Origin: Chitinophagales bacterium
GTDB taxonomy: Bacteria; Bacteroidota; Bacteroidia; Chitinophagales; Chitinophagaceae
Assembly (NCBI GenBank): GCA_030832645.1
Contig: JAURIR010000003.1
Location: forward strand, 1 to 64,000
Length of the DNA stretch: 64,000 nt
Direction of reading: 5' to 3'
The notes under the pieces are model-generated. The model was given only the letters and a program-made list of their open reading frames with translations. It made no database searches and was not told the origin of the DNA. Each line of letters begins with the position of its first letter. The stretch's first letter is position 1. Below are positions 9,113 to 18,523 of the stretch, piece by piece. The position numbers were made by a program, and so were the translations under genes.

Positions 9113-9403
9113 TCAGCGTTTGCTGATTTTATTATGTGTGATCTGTCTTTGGAGTGCGCATTTGAATCGACTGATTTCAGGGTTCCTCTTTAGGGCATGT
9201 TTTTGACTGATGCCGCTGTTGACTCTTTTTCTCCATAGATTAAAACTCGATCGTTTCAATTCTTTTCGCATCAATCGTATCACCTCTGCTTCGGTGATGC
9301 CGAATTGAGCAAAAATGGCTTCAAACGGTGTACGGTCTTCCCATGCCATTTCAATGATTCGATCGATTTCTATAAGGCCTTTATTTTGTTCCATACTGCT
9401 CAT
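9113..9403 (-). CDS. TIGR03643 (DUF2805) family protein
   Basis: A small basic protein of 96 residues when started at the ATG at 9403; ATG at 9394 and a longer start at 9439 are also possible. The core DRIIEMAWEDRTPFEAI, FGITEAEVIRLMRKELK and FNLWRKRVNSG is diagnostic of TIGR03643. The helix-turn-helix-like middle suggests nucleic acid binding, unproven. Members of this family are frequently next to photolyase/cryptochrome genes, as here, where it directly precedes the FAD-binding protein with a three-base gap, so the two very likely form an operon. Confidence 0.85.
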   Translation of the reverse strand: MSSMEQNKGLIEIDRIIEMAWEDRTPFEAIFAQFGITEAEVIRLMRKELKRSSFNLWRKRVNSGISQKHALKRNPEISRFKCALQRQITHNKISKR

Positions 9404-9535
9404 TTTCAAAACTTTACCTTTTATTATTGACTTTAACAAAAATCTCTATCGAAAGTTTGGTGTAAGGGATTGGCAAGTTCTTCCGGGTATTCAACACCAA
9501 TTAATTAATACCTTTATATATATATATTATAGTGA

Positions 9536-10315
9536 ATGTTTTCAAAAATCCACAAACGACTCGCATCTAAAACATTCATTTTTCTTTTCTGTCTTTTATT
9601 TCTATTTCTTTTAGTTGCTCATTCTCAAGAAACAGGAAGAATGGAAACGGATCGCCCAGATCAAACCGAATCTCCTTATATAGTTAAAAGAGGCTACTTT
9701 CAGGTAGAAAGTGGATTTAATAAAAATTTTATTTCATTCAATTCCGACTATTTTTTACCAACAAATTTAATCAAGTACGGGGTGAGCAAAATAGTTGAGT
9801 TCAGGTATTCGTCTCTTTTAAACTTATCAAAGCAGCAGCTTCGATTTAAAAATGAAGCACTTGGGTTAAAGATTTTTCTTTTCGATGAAAAGGGCATACT
9901 TCCTAAAACATCATTGATTGCACATTATCATTTAGGAGATTTGAAGAGAGATCTCACCGATTTGAATCGTACACCACATTCAGTGGGGGATGCAGTCTTT
10001 ACATCCCAGCACCAGCTAACAGACAATTTATCGGTTGGATATAATTATGGAATCGAATTTCATAATGATGGAAAACACGAAGCTATCTTTCGTTTTGCAC
10101 CTGGACTGAATATTGGTGATAATTCATATGCTTATTTAGAAACTTTCGGGAGATTCCCACTTAAAAAATACGAGGATTTATGGGTGGACGGGGGGCTGGC
10201 CTATTACTTGAATGATAATACAAAGATTGATATTAGTGCAGGCCGAAGTATTAAGCAAAGCAGTGACTACTATTTTGCTTTAGGAATTTCATTCAGGTTC
10301 AACATAATGAGGTAG
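9536..10315 (+). CDS. MetA-pathway-type outer-membrane transporter/porin
   Basis: The 259-residue protein has a signal segment (IFLFCLLFLFLLVAHSQ) and starts its mature part with METDRPDQTESPYIVKRGYFQVE, the landmark of the Phenol_MetA_deg (PF13557) barrel family. The rest is strand-rich with aromatic girdles and ends in a C-terminal phenylalanine-rich strand (YYFALGISFRFN). These proteins are predicted outer-membrane channels of unknown substrate. It is divergent from the TIGR03643/photolyase pair, with 132 bases between them that include a short (TA)n tract near 9515-9527. Confidence 0.8.
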   Translation: MFSKIHKRLASKTFIFLFCLLFLFLLVAHSQETGRMETDRPDQTESPYIVKRGYFQVESGFNKNFISFNSDYFLPTNLIKYGVSKIVEFRYSSLLNLSKQQLRFKNEALGLKIFLFDEKGILPKTSLIAHYHLGDLKRDLTDLNRTPHSVGDAVFTSQHQLTDNLSVGYNYGIEFHNDGKHEAIFRFAPGLNIGDNSYAYLETFGRFPLKKYEDLWVDGGLAYYLNDNTKIDISAGRSIKQSSDYYFALGISFRFNIMR

Positions 10316-10456
10316 ATTTCTGAAAAAATGCATAACTAATTGTTTTAAGATTTTCTCCTTTTATCAGTGTATGTTTATACAAAAGCTATTCTTATTCATA
10401 TTTTGTCAAGTCTTTGTAAAATCATCTGAACTATATTTTTGAGTAAATCTTTCAAA

Positions 10457-10465
10457 TAGCTTTGT
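10457..10465 (+). promoter_or_regulatory. Candidate Bacteroidota -7 promoter element
   Basis: TAGCTTTGT fits the Bacteroidota sigma-ABfr -7 consensus TAnnTTTGY exactly and lies 13 bases before the ATG of the DUF3050 gene. A TTTG (10438-10441) lies upstream, but with about 15 bases between, shorter than the usual 19 or so, so the -33 match is weak. A start of transcription here would give a nearly leaderless mRNA. Confidence 0.4.
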
Positions 10466-10478
10466 AAAAATTTTACAC

Positions 10479-11276
10479 ATGGCATCTCCATTCGTTTCAA
10501 AATTGCAAGCAGAAATACAGCCGTTAAGAGAGCAATTGGTTCATCACCCCGTATATGCTTCCATTCACTCGTTGGAAGATTTACAGGTGTTTATGGAACA
10601 CCATGTGTATGCTGTATGGGATTTCATGTCGTTGTTAAAGGCATTGCAGCTTCATCTCACTTCTGTTCAAATTCCGTGGAGACCAGTTGGCAATGCTACT
10701 ACTCGTTTCTTGATCAATGAAATTGTTACGGGTGAAGAAAGTGATGTGGATGAAAACGATAATCGAACGAGTCATTTTGAACTTTATTTGAAAGCAATGC
10801 AACAGGCAGGTGCACAAACAGCATCCATCGATGCGCTTATAGAAGATGTCAATAAGAATCTCTCTGTTGCTTCAATATTATCTGCTCCATCCATACCAGA
10901 AGCTGCTAAAGGATTTATGCAAACTACATTTGATGTTATTCATTCGAACCAACCTCATTTGATGGCAGCTGTGTTTACATTTGGAAGAGAAGATTTGATT
11001 CCAGATATGTTTTTAAGCTTTATTAAAGAATTAAAAAAAGAATTTCCCAATAAGGTTAATATCATTCAATATTATATTGAGCGTCATATCGAAGTCGATG
11101 GTGGCCATCATTCTGCACTTGCATTGGAAATGACAGAAACACTTTGCGGCAACGATCCTCAAAAATGGGAAGAGGCAACATTGTTTGTAAAAAGGGCACT
11201 TCAATCTCGTCTCGCGCTTTGGGATGCGATTAACTCCAAGATCAACTCTTCTATTGAAGAAGGTCAGTACCTCTAA
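10479..11276 (+). CDS. DUF3050 protein, heme-oxygenase-like fold
   Basis: A 265-residue soluble all-helical protein. The opening EIQPLREQLVHHPVY, the EHHVYAVWDFMSLLK helix, EIVTGEESD and the IERHIEVDGGHHSALA helix are DUF3050 hallmarks. Clusters of acidic and histidine residues (E86/E87, H99, E201, H203, D207, H210, H211) resemble the ligands of heme-oxygenase-like diiron oxygenases (HDO superfamily), so a metal-dependent oxidase role is plausible but not shown. It is followed 17 bases later by the cytochrome c/FG-GAP gene, probably in one transcript. Confidence 0.82.
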   Translation: MASPFVSKLQAEIQPLREQLVHHPVYASIHSLEDLQVFMEHHVYAVWDFMSLLKALQLHLTSVQIPWRPVGNATTRFLINEIVTGEESDVDENDNRTSHFELYLKAMQQAGAQTASIDALIEDVNKNLSVASILSAPSIPEAAKGFMQTTFDVIHSNQPHLMAAVFTFGREDLIPDMFLSFIKELKKEFPNKVNIIQYYIERHIEVDGGHHSALALEMTETLCGNDPQKWEEATLFVKRALQSRLALWDAINSKINSSIEEGQYL

Positions 11277-11293
11277 ATGAGGTATCTTTAAGA

Positions 11294-12787
11294 ATGCGCA
11301 AATTTGTTGGATGGGGGTTGATTGCAATAGTGACCTCTGTTTCACTTTACTACTATTCGATCCAAAATACCCCAACGTATTTGTCTGAAGGAGAAATCCT
11401 TTCCAAAAAATATTGCTCTTCCTGTCATGAATATGCAGCTCCTCAATTATTGCCTGAACATATCTGGGTTGAAAAAGTGCTTCCTGAAATGGGATTGCGG
11501 TTGGGTATAGGCGATAAGAATACGTTATTGTCTCGTATGTCATTGAAACTTTTTGATCAACTCAACAACATAGGAATTTACCCGAATAAAAATCTACTAT
11601 CAGAAAGCGAGTGGCTTTCGATTGTTCACTATTACCGATCCAATGCAATGAAGGATTCTCTTTCAAACTCCTATAATGATTCGAGTACGGACGGGGGTAG
11701 ATTGTTTGAACAAATGCAAATACATTCTGATCATGGAGCTGAGCCTTCAACTACTTTGGTCCGATTTATTCCCAAACGAAAAGAAATTTGGTTAGGAAAT
11801 CGTTCAAAGGAAATCAAAAAATATTCTCTTGAGGGGATTCAAAAAAGGATTATCCATACACCCAGTCCCGTGGTAGATGCAATTGACCAAACTAATCCTA
11901 TTTATCTTGGAATTGGCAATATGCTTCCCAACGAAGATAGAAATGGAAGGATGTTTCATGTCAATGACAAAGGCACATTCGGTATGCTGTTGCTTGATTC
12001 ATTGCATCGTCCTGTTCAAATGGTGCGATCTGATATAGACAAGGATGGAGTAGACGACCTCATTATTTTAGAGTTTGGGTATGAAACTGGTCAAGTACGA
12101 TTGGTAAATGGGAAAACAGGAACCACTTCTATCATTAGTCATCAACCCGGTGCAAGAAATATTCATTTGCGCGATATTGATAAAGACGGGCTGATGGATA
12201 TATATATACTTTTTGCACAGGCCAGAGAACAGGTAAAGCTCTTTCATAATCTTGGGAACAATACGTTTCAAGAAGAAGTATTGCTTCGCTTCCCCTCTGT
12301 GTATGGTTCCAGTTACTTGGAAATGGCAGATATGAACAACGATGGTTTAGAAGATCTGGTTTTGTCTTTTGGCGACAATGCAGATTATTCAATTACAAAG
12401 AAGTCATTTCACGGTATTGCGATTTATATCAACAATGGCAAAGGACAATATAAAAAGGAATATTTTTATCCTACCTATGGAGCCACAAAAACAATTGCCA
12501 AAGACTTTGATAATGATGGCGATCTTGATTTAGCTACAATTGCGTTTTTCTCTGAAGCAGAGCGCGGTGGTTCATTTATCTATTTTGAAAACAAAGGGGG
12601 AATGAATTTTCTACGAAAAGACCATCGCATTCCCCAAGCAAAATGGTTGGTGATGGAATCCGATGATATGGACAACGACGGAGACCAGGATATTATACTT
12701 GGTAATTTCCAAATGGGAAGCAACACCACATCTACTGATTTTTCAAAAAAGACACAGGCACTTGTATTGAGGAATAATACAAAATAG
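11294..12787 (+). CDS. Cytochrome c / FG-GAP (VCBS) repeat exported protein
   Basis: A 497-residue protein with an N-terminal hydrophobic anchor (residues about 7-22), then a single heme c site C41-S-S-C44-H45, and then at least five calcium-loop repeats of FG-GAP/VCBS type (DIDKDGVDDL, DIDKDGLMDI, DMNNDGLEDL, DFDNDGDLDL, DMDNDGDQDI) that build an integrin-like propeller. It should be a periplasmic, membrane-tethered cytochrome-like protein. Its electron partner is unknown; the preceding DUF3050 gene may be functionally linked by co-transcription. Confidence 0.85.
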   Translation: MRKFVGWGLIAIVTSVSLYYYSIQNTPTYLSEGEILSKKYCSSCHEYAAPQLLPEHIWVEKVLPEMGLRLGIGDKNTLLSRMSLKLFDQLNNIGIYPNKNLLSESEWLSIVHYYRSNAMKDSLSNSYNDSSTDGGRLFEQMQIHSDHGAEPSTTLVRFIPKRKEIWLGNRSKEIKKYSLEGIQKRIIHTPSPVVDAIDQTNPIYLGIGNMLPNEDRNGRMFHVNDKGTFGMLLLDSLHRPVQMVRSDIDKDGVDDLIILEFGYETGQVRLVNGKTGTTSIISHQPGARNIHLRDIDKDGLMDIYILFAQAREQVKLFHNLGNNTFQEEVLLRFPSVYGSSYLEMADMNNDGLEDLVLSFGDNADYSITKKSFHGIAIYINNGKGQYKKEYFYPTYGATKTIAKDFDNDGDLDLATIAFFSEAERGGSFIYFENKGGMNFLRKDHRIPQAKWLVMESDDMDNDGDQDIILGNFQMGSNTTSTDFSKKTQALVLRNNTK

Positions 12788-12878
12788 ATATGAATAAAAT
12801 TGATTCGACGAAAATCCTTATTCATTCTACTCCAAATTAATTAATATTGATAATTTAGAAAACACTATTTCAGCATAC

Positions 12879-14306
12879 ATGAGTTACGAGGCTATTTCTG
12901 TATTCGATATGTTTAAAATATGTGTGGGTCCTTCCAGTTCGCATACCCTTGGCCCTTGGCGTGCTGCACAACAATTGGTTTCGTCTATAGAACACCAACA
13001 AAAACTTTCATCGGTTGCTTCTATTAAGGTATTCCTATACGGCTCATTGGCAAAAACAGGGAGAGGTCATGGAACGGATTTAGCAATTTCATTGGGGCTT
13101 TCAGGAGAAGACCCTGAAACTATTCCGGTTGATCAAATCAATGCTCGTTTTGAAAAAATAAAATCTACTAATAAAATTTTATTAAAGAATACATCTGAGA
13201 TTGGATTTGATCCATCAACTGATATAGTTTTTCTAACCAATGACATGCTCCCCTTCCATCCAAACGGAATAAATTTTCAAGTAGAATTGAAAGACGGGAA
13301 TCATTTCAGTCAAACATGGTATTCAATAGGTGGGGGTTTCGTTGTACAGGAAGGCGAGTTGCCTTCAGGTAAAAATGAAGTTGCAGTTCCATATCCTATT
13401 CAACGTGCGGATGACATCTTACGTTGGTGTAATTCAACAAAAAAGCAAGTGCATGAGATTGTTTTTGCCAATGAACGTATGTGGCATGATGCTGATTCAA
13501 TTCGAAAGGGTCTATTGAATATATGGCATATCATGTCTACCTGTATTTATCGCGGATGTCATGCGAGTGGTCAATTGCCAGGTGGACTGCATGTAAAACG
13601 AAGGGCAAGTGAGATAAACAAACATCTTATCAAAAAAGAATACACCACAAATCCTACGGCTTGGTTAGATACCATAAAAAATGGTGGCAATGATTTTAAA
13701 TACATTCTCGATTGGGTCAGTTGCTTTGCATTGGCGGTAAACGAGGAAAATGCATCTTTTGGTAGGGTAGTAACAGCACCAACCAATGGGGCAGCTGGCG
13801 TTATACCAGCCGTATTGATGTATTATGTACTTTTTTGTGATGGGAACGATGAAGATAGAATTATCCATTTTTTATTGACTGCTTCAGAAATAGGCAGTTT
13901 ATTTAAAAAAGGGGCTACTATTTCAGCAGCAATGGGCGGATGTCAGGCAGAAATTGGGGTTTCTTCTGCAATGGCAGCAGCTGCGTTGACGGAAGCATTG
14001 GGAGGAACACCTCAACAAGTGATGATGGCAGCTGAAATTGCTATGGAACATCATTTGGGATTAACATGTGATCCAGTTGGCGGATTGGTACAGATCCCAT
14101 GTATTGAGCGAAATACCATGGGGGCTATAAAAGCTATTACTGCAGCACAACTTTCGTTGCAGAGTAAACCAGACGATGCTATTGTGAGTTTGGATAAAGT
14201 AATTGAAACCATGTGGCAGACTGCATTAGACATGAATCACAAATACAAGGAAACGGCTGATGGCGGGCTTGCCATACAGATTTCAATCAATTTACCTGAG
14301 TGTTGA
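12879..14306 (+). CDS. sdaA: L-serine ammonia-lyase (L-serine dehydratase), single-chain iron-sulfur type
   Basis: A 475-residue cytosolic enzyme converting L-serine to pyruvate and ammonia. The N-terminal beta domain begins [23 protein letters not shown]; the catalytic alpha domain has [13 protein letters not shown] and the three cluster cysteines C355 (MGGCQAE), C397 (LTCDPVGG) and C408 (IPCIERN). Their spacing of 42 and 11 matches the characterised Legionella enzyme, so a [4Fe-4S] cluster is expected. Length is normal for the fused form. The last 15 bases overlap the end of the convergent VOC gene. Confidence 0.96.
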   Translation: MSYEAISVFDMFKICVGPSSSHTLGPWRAAQQLVSSIEHQQKLSSVASIKVFLYGSLAKTGRGHGTDLAISLGLSGEDPETIPVDQINARFEKIKSTNKILLKNTSEIGFDPSTDIVFLTNDMLPFHPNGINFQVELKDGNHFSQTWYSIGGGFVVQEGELPSGKNEVAVPYPIQRADDILRWCNSTKKQVHEIVFANERMWHDADSIRKGLLNIWHIMSTCIYRGCHASGQLPGGLHVKRRASEINKHLIKKEYTTNPTAWLDTIKNGGNDFKYILDWVSCFALAVNEENASFGRVVTAPTNGAAGVIPAVLMYYVLFCDGNDEDRIIHFLLTASEIGSLFKKGATISAAMGGCQAEIGVSSAMAAAALTEALGGTPQQVMMAAEIAMEHHLGLTCDPVGGLVQIPCIERNTMGAIKAITAAQLSLQSKPDDAIVSLDKVIETMWQTALDMNHKYKETADGGLAIQISINLPEC

Positions 14307-14696
14307 TATAGGTTCAATCAAGTCCCACAAATTACCATAGAGGTCTCTAAATACCGAAACAGTTCCATAGGGTTCTTTTGAGACGGGTCGCATGAATTCA
14401 ACTCCTTTTGATTGATAATCTTCGTAATCTCTCATAAAATTATCGGTGTAGAGAAATAGAAATACTCTCCCGCCCGTTTGATTACCAACATATTCCAGTT
14501 GTTTTTCGTTGCTTGCTTTTGCCAATAATATATTGCATCCATTTTTACTTCCTTTGGGCTTTACCACTACCCATCTTTTTTCTGGAGAAAGCTGGGTATC
14601 CTCTAATAATTCAAATTTTAGTACCTGTGTGTAGTAGTGAATGGCTTCGTCGTAATCCTTGACTACTAAACTTATTTGTCCGAGGTATTGATTCAT
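14292..14696 (-). CDS. VOC (glyoxalase/extradiol dioxygenase fold) family protein
   Basis: A 134-residue protein with the paired beta-alpha-beta-beta-beta modules of the VOC superfamily: [20 protein letters not shown] with LELLED-type strand, then [13 protein letters not shown] and the closing [15 protein letters not shown]. The first motif has Gln rather than His at the usual first metal position, so metal binding may be altered. Substrate unknown; candidates include small-molecule lyases or resistance proteins. Its 3' end overlaps sdaA. Confidence 0.85.
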   Translation of the reverse strand: MNQYLGQISLVVKDYDEAIHYYTQVLKFELLEDTQLSPEKRWVVVKPKGSKNGCNILLAKASNEKQLEYVGNQTGGRVFLFLYTDNFMRDYEDYQSKGVEFMRPVSKEPYGTVSVFRDLYGNLWDLIEPISTLR

Positions 14697-14753
14697 ATAC
14701 GTAATAAGGGTACTAATTTATAAATTTTCAATAATTTGGGTCAAATAACTTTT

Positions 14754-15506
14754 ATGGAAGTGCATCATCCACATCATATTGTTCACAAGAAAAAATGGAA
14801 CGAGTATATTTTAGAGTTTATTATGCTGTTTGTTGCAGTATCTCTGGGATTCTTTGCAGAGAATCTTCGAGAGCAGCAAATCGAAAAGCACCGCGAAATT
14901 TCGTATTTGGAAAATGTACACGAAGATTTACAACTTGATTTTCAAACAACGGATACGGTTATTCAATCCAATAATGTGCGATTAGCTGCATTAGATACGT
15001 TTTTTGTTCGTTTGAATTCTACTACTGTTACCAACGAGGATGTTTATTATTATGTGAGGAATCTTGCTTTGCGTTCCACGTTTGAAAGTTCACATATCGG
15101 GTTTGATCAAATTAAATCTGCTGGCGGATTACGCATGATTAAAAACAAAGAAATTACATCAGGTATTCAGCAATACGAGAAAATGCTTTCTTCTATAGAG
15201 AAGTTGGAGGAATTAAGGGATAGAACGCTGGAGCAGGCACGATTTAAAATGGCACGTGTATTCGACGCAAAAGTTCTTTATGAAATGTCTATTCATCAGT
15301 CGGAGGCCATCATTCGTTTCCCAAAACCAACTGCAGCAGATAATATTTTAAAGAAGGATCCAGCTGCATTGAATGAATTGATAAATCTTGTTTCCACTGG
15401 ATTGAATACTAACCGGTATATAACATCTCGATTGAAGGCTTTGCTAAAAATTGGCAATCAATTAGACAATGCCATCATGAAAGAATACGGGGATAAAATG
15501 CATTGA
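14754..15506 (+). CDS. MEVHH-type membrane protein with large extracytoplasmic domain, uncharacterised
   Basis: I start at the ATG at 14754, giving MEVHHPHH, because two paralogues here (28720 and 29506) begin the same way; the track start at 14736 adds six residues. A histidine-rich N-terminus precedes one transmembrane helix (EFIMLFVAVSLGFFAENLRE), then about 200 residues of helical sequence with the family motif SAGGLRMIKNKEI. The pattern recalls the DUF6090 group but I cannot name a function. The histidines could bind metal. Convergent, nearly abutting the DCC gene. Confidence 0.7.
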   Translation: MEVHHPHHIVHKKKWNEYILEFIMLFVAVSLGFFAENLREQQIEKHREISYLENVHEDLQLDFQTTDTVIQSNNVRLAALDTFFVRLNSTTVTNEDVYYYVRNLALRSTFESSHIGFDQIKSAGGLRMIKNKEITSGIQQYEKMLSSIEKLEELRDRTLEQARFKMARVFDAKVLYEMSIHQSEAIIRFPKPTAADNILKKDPAALNELINLVSTGLNTNRYITSRLKALLKIGNQLDNAIMKEYGDKMH

Positions 15507-15507
15507 T

Positions 15508-15855
15508 CTATTCTATAATTTGGCAGCTTGCGTGTTTGCCAAACCATCTATAACGGCTGCGTGCTATCCAGTCGTATATTTTATTTCGTAGACCTTCCGG
15601 GAATAAAGAAATTATCGTATTCAACCATCTAAACGGCATGTACATGTTACTCAGAATCTTACTTACTGCGGCTGATTTAAATAGATAGTTACCGGAATGG
15701 ATTTCTAAAACTACAGAATCATACGATGAATTGTTTTGTTTCAAGGTTGACTGCTGCAGTGGCTGAAGTCTGAATGTACCTGGGCGCGAAAATCGAATTA
15801 CCATTGATACAAAACCAGTGCAGAGTTTACAAACGCCGTCGTAGTAAATAATCAT
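15508..15855 (-). CDS. DCC-family thiol-disulfide oxidoreductase (DUF393)
   Basis: A 115-residue thioredoxin-fold protein beginning IIYYDGVCKLC, in which D6 and the C9-x-x-C12 pair form the DxxCxxC active site of the DCC family (PF04134). The remainder (FRLQPLQQS, YLFKSAAVSKILSNM, RWFGKH) follows the family consensus. Predicted thiol-disulfide exchange in the cytosol. It starts eight bases after the DUF2256 gene on the same strand, and DCC genes are commonly near photolyases and cryptochromes. Confidence 0.88.
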   Translation of the reverse strand: MIIYYDGVCKLCTGFVSMVIRFSRPGTFRLQPLQQSTLKQNNSSYDSVVLEIHSGNYLFKSAAVSKILSNMYMPFRWLNTIISLFPEGLRNKIYDWIARSRYRWFGKHASCQIIE

Positions 15856-15863
15856 TTATAAAG

Positions 15864-16022
15864 TTACTGATTACTTATCTTCTTTTTATTCATCCTGCAT
15901 TTGTCGCTGCAATAAATTACTTCTTCCCATATTTTATCCCATTTTTTTCTCCAGGTAAAAGGGCGTTTGCATACAGGGCAAATTTTTTGTGGGAGATTTT
16001 CTTTTTTAACCGCTTTCTTCAT
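15864..16022 (-). CDS. DUF2256 zinc-ribbon-like small protein
   Basis: This 52-residue gene is easily missed because it is short. Reading the minus strand from the ATG at 16022 gives a lysine-rich start, then [17 protein letters not shown], then IYCSDKCR, ending in TAA at 15864. Cysteines 15, 18, 38 and 42 form a CxxC...CxxxC zinc-binding pattern, and the WRKKW and YCSDKCR blocks are diagnostic of DUF2256. Family members are often adjacent to cryptochrome/photolyase or TIGR03643 genes. It begins two bases after the Gfo/Idh gene ends and precedes the DCC gene by eight bases, so the three are probably one transcript. Confidence 0.88.
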   Translation of the reverse strand: MKKAVKKENLPQKICPVCKRPFTWRKKWDKIWEEVIYCSDKCRMNKKKISNQ

Positions 16023-16024
16023 TG

Positions 16025-17107
16025 TTATTGAAACGAAATTGTTTTACCGGTTTGTGCAGATTTTCGTGCTGCTTCCAAAATTTTCACCACAATCAAATTA
16101 TTCTCCATCGAATAGGTCCCAAAGGAGGGGATGGTAATTTTATTTCGGATTACATCTGCGAAGTAAAGAAAGGGGCTTGTATAGGTGTTTGTTTCCTGCG
16201 GCGTAAGCTTGTATTCAACTTCTCCACCAGTTTTCCCTTTTGCCTTCATATTATTATTGTCCTTGGTTATGATATACCCATTTGATCCATAAATGGCCAT
16301 GTCTTTTCTGGCAAATGGCCAATTCCAAGAAGCTTGTATGATGCATTGAGCCGAAGGATACTTTAAAATAATAGTAGCCTCGTCTTCCACTTTTGGATAG
16401 ATCGCGGGCTTGAATTGAGAGGTAACAGCTGTTACAGAAGTTGGCATCTCTCCATTCATAAGCAGTGTCATCAAATTTGCTCCATAACACCCAAAATCCA
16501 TCAGGGCGCCTCCTCCGTTTTGAACAGGGTCTGTTAACCATTCAAAAAACTCTTTTGATACACCTATTTCCTTTGGTCCCTCATGTCCGTCGTGTACTAC
16601 AACTTTTCTGATTTTTCCCATAAAAGATGTATCACGTGTCATTGCAAATGATTTATCTGTAGTTGGATACCAAGAAGTTTCAAAATTGGTCAATACAAGT
16701 GTATGATGCTTTTTGGCTAAAGCGATCATTTTTTCTGCGTCTGCAACAGTTGTTGCCAAGGGTTTTTCAACCATAACATGAATTCCTTTTGGTGCAGCAG
16801 CTTCTACTACCGACAAGTGCTGTAGGGTAGTACCAAAACTCAGCACCCCTTCTGGTTTAACGGCATCCAGCATTTTGTTTAAATCGTTGAAAAATAACGA
16901 GGGGTCTAGATGGTATTTATCTGTCATCTTCTTAATAAGTTCCTGGTTGGTTTCAAAAATTCCTACCAATTGAACTGCTGCATCATTTTTTCTTCCAAGT
17001 ATCCACGCGTTGTGACCGTGAGAGATTCCTGCTACTACAAGACGAACGGGTTGTGCTTGAGTCCAGGTGATGCAGAATAATGAGAGGACGATGATAATCT
17101 TTTTCAT
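16025..17107 (-). CDS. Exported Gfo/Idh/MocA family oxidoreductase (Sec-type signal)
   Basis: A 360-residue protein with a Sec-like signal peptide ending TQAQ, then a Rossmann domain starting [14 protein letters not shown], in which the glycine-rich turn is altered and histidines appear. The sugar-binding side has [11 protein letters not shown] (EKP motif) and [13 protein letters not shown]. Family members oxidise or reduce sugars with NAD(P). Export of such a cofactor-dependent enzyme through Sec is unusual; tightly bound cofactor or a binding-only role are possible. First gene of a minus-strand unit with DUF2256 and DCC. Confidence 0.85.
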   Translation of the reverse strand: MKKIIIVLSLFCITWTQAQPVRLVVAGISHGHNAWILGRKNDAAVQLVGIFETNQELIKKMTDKYHLDPSLFFNDLNKMLDAVKPEGVLSFGTTLQHLSVVEAAAPKGIHVMVEKPLATTVADAEKMIALAKKHHTLVLTNFETSWYPTTDKSFAMTRDTSFMGKIRKVVVHDGHEGPKEIGVSKEFFEWLTDPVQNGGGALMDFGCYGANLMTLLMNGEMPTSVTAVTSQFKPAIYPKVEDEATIILKYPSAQCIIQASWNWPFARKDMAIYGSNGYIITKDNNNMKAKGKTGGEVEYKLTPQETNTYTSPFLYFADVIRNKITIPSFGTYSMENNLIVVKILEAARKSAQTGKTISFQ

Positions 17108-17223
17108 GACAATAATTATTTATTCACTGAAATCGCGTCTCTTAAATCTACAACAACTTATCGAGAATTTGAATCAGATGAAATGTATATCTTTAATTCA
17201 CTCCTTTTTCAATAGATCTAACT

Positions 17224-18504
17224 ATGTGGGGACTATTATGCATCGGCATTGTTGCACTGGTTGTATTGATTTCATATGTTAAGGCACCACCTTTTCTTTC
17301 TTTTTTGTTGGTGTCTATTATGGTAGGGCTGGCGGATGGATTAACAACAACTACTATCATCGATGCTCTTCAAAAAGGAATTGGATCTACTCTAGGATCT
17401 ATACTCTCTATTATTGTACTAGGTGCAATGATTGGTAAGCTGATTGCCAAAAGCAATGCAGGTGTTGTTATTGCAGATCAATTGGCAAACTATTTTGGTG
17501 CAAAAAGATTACCCTTTGCATTCATGATTATAGGGTTCATTGTTAGTCTGCCTTTATTTTTCTCGGTGGCATTTTTATTGTTGACTCCTTTGGTGTTGAC
17601 TACTGCTAAGCGACAACATATCAATCCTGTTTATTTAGGAATTCCCATGCTCGCATCTATGTCAATTACACAGGGATTTCTTCCCCCACATCCAGCACCG
17701 TATTATTTAGTAACCCATTTACCTGGTGCTGATATGGGAATTACATTAGGCCTTGGAATTATTATTGCTATTCCAGCTATGTTAACTTCAGGATGGTTAT
17801 TTGGAAAGACCTTAAACAATATTTCATCTGATCCCTTGAATTTTGTACAAGAGGATGAAATCAAAAATCCTCCATCATTTATTTCTTGTTTACTCATCAT
17901 TCTTCTACCTGTTGTTCTTATTGCCTTGCGTTCTTTTTATAAGAATGATTTTATTGAATTTTTAAGTGAACCGGTTATAGCCTTGATGATCTCTCTATTG
18001 ATTGCGCTATATATATTGGGAGTTAAACGTAGAGTCGCGTGGAACCAGATTCAAGTTTGGATGCTGGATTCTATAAAAGAGGTTGCACCACTTATTTTAA
18101 CTTTTGCGGGTGCAGGTGCATTCAAAGAAATTTTACAATCTATGAAGATTGGCGATGAGGTGCTGCGTTTTGCCATGAGCAGCTCTGTCAATCCTCTATT
18201 GCTTGCATGGCTAATGGCGGCCCTGTTGCGCATTATTACTGGTTCATCAACTGTTGCCGGTATTACTACTGCTGGTTTAATCATTCCTGTTTTACTGAAA
18301 ACTGGGGTGAATCCAAATCTTTTAGTGCTCAGTATTGGCGCGGGGTCAATGGTTCTCTCTCATGTAAACGATACAGGCTTTTGGTTGTACAAGGAGTACT
18401 TCGGAGTATCCATAAAAGATACATTGCGTTCCTGGACAATCATGGAAACTATTTTAGCAGTGGTGGGTCTTTTGGGCGTATTGGCCCTTCAATATATTAT
18501 TTAG
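17224..18504 (+). CDS. GntP family permease
   Basis: A 426-residue integral membrane protein with about a dozen hydrophobic segments. GVADGLTTTTI-like early region, ISIIVLGAMIGKLIAKS, TQGFLPPHPAPYYLV, and RIITGSSTVAGITTAGLIIPV are conserved GntP/gluconate:H+ symporter landmarks, as is LSHVNDTGFWLYKEYF near the C-terminus. Substrates in the family are gluconate, idonate, glycerate and related sugar acids. It is divergent from the Gfo/Idh gene, which may share its regulatory gap. A paralogue is encoded at 58734-60044. Confidence 0.92.
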   Translation: MWGLLCIGIVALVVLISYVKAPPFLSFLLVSIMVGLADGLTTTTIIDALQKGIGSTLGSILSIIVLGAMIGKLIAKSNAGVVIADQLANYFGAKRLPFAFMIIGFIVSLPLFFSVAFLLLTPLVLTTAKRQHINPVYLGIPMLASMSITQGFLPPHPAPYYLVTHLPGADMGITLGLGIIIAIPAMLTSGWLFGKTLNNISSDPLNFVQEDEIKNPPSFISCLLIILLPVVLIALRSFYKNDFIEFLSEPVIALMISLLIALYILGVKRRVAWNQIQVWMLDSIKEVAPLILTFAGAGAFKEILQSMKIGDEVLRFAMSSSVNPLLLAWLMAALLRIITGSSTVAGITTAGLIIPVLLKTGVNPNLLVLSIGAGSMVLSHVNDTGFWLYKEYFGVSIKDTLRSWTIMETILAVVGLLGVLALQYII

Positions 18505-18523
18505 CGCGAGACTGATGGTGAGT

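Noticed and set aside
9515-9527. Short (TA)n tract in the divergent gap
   Set aside because: Too short for a convincing phase-variable repeat; AT-rich promoter DNA explains it.
11031-11543. 170-codon minus-strand frame across DUF3050 and the cytochrome gene
   Set aside because: Antisense to two clear genes with no recognisable domain; low-complexity composition typical of shadow frames.
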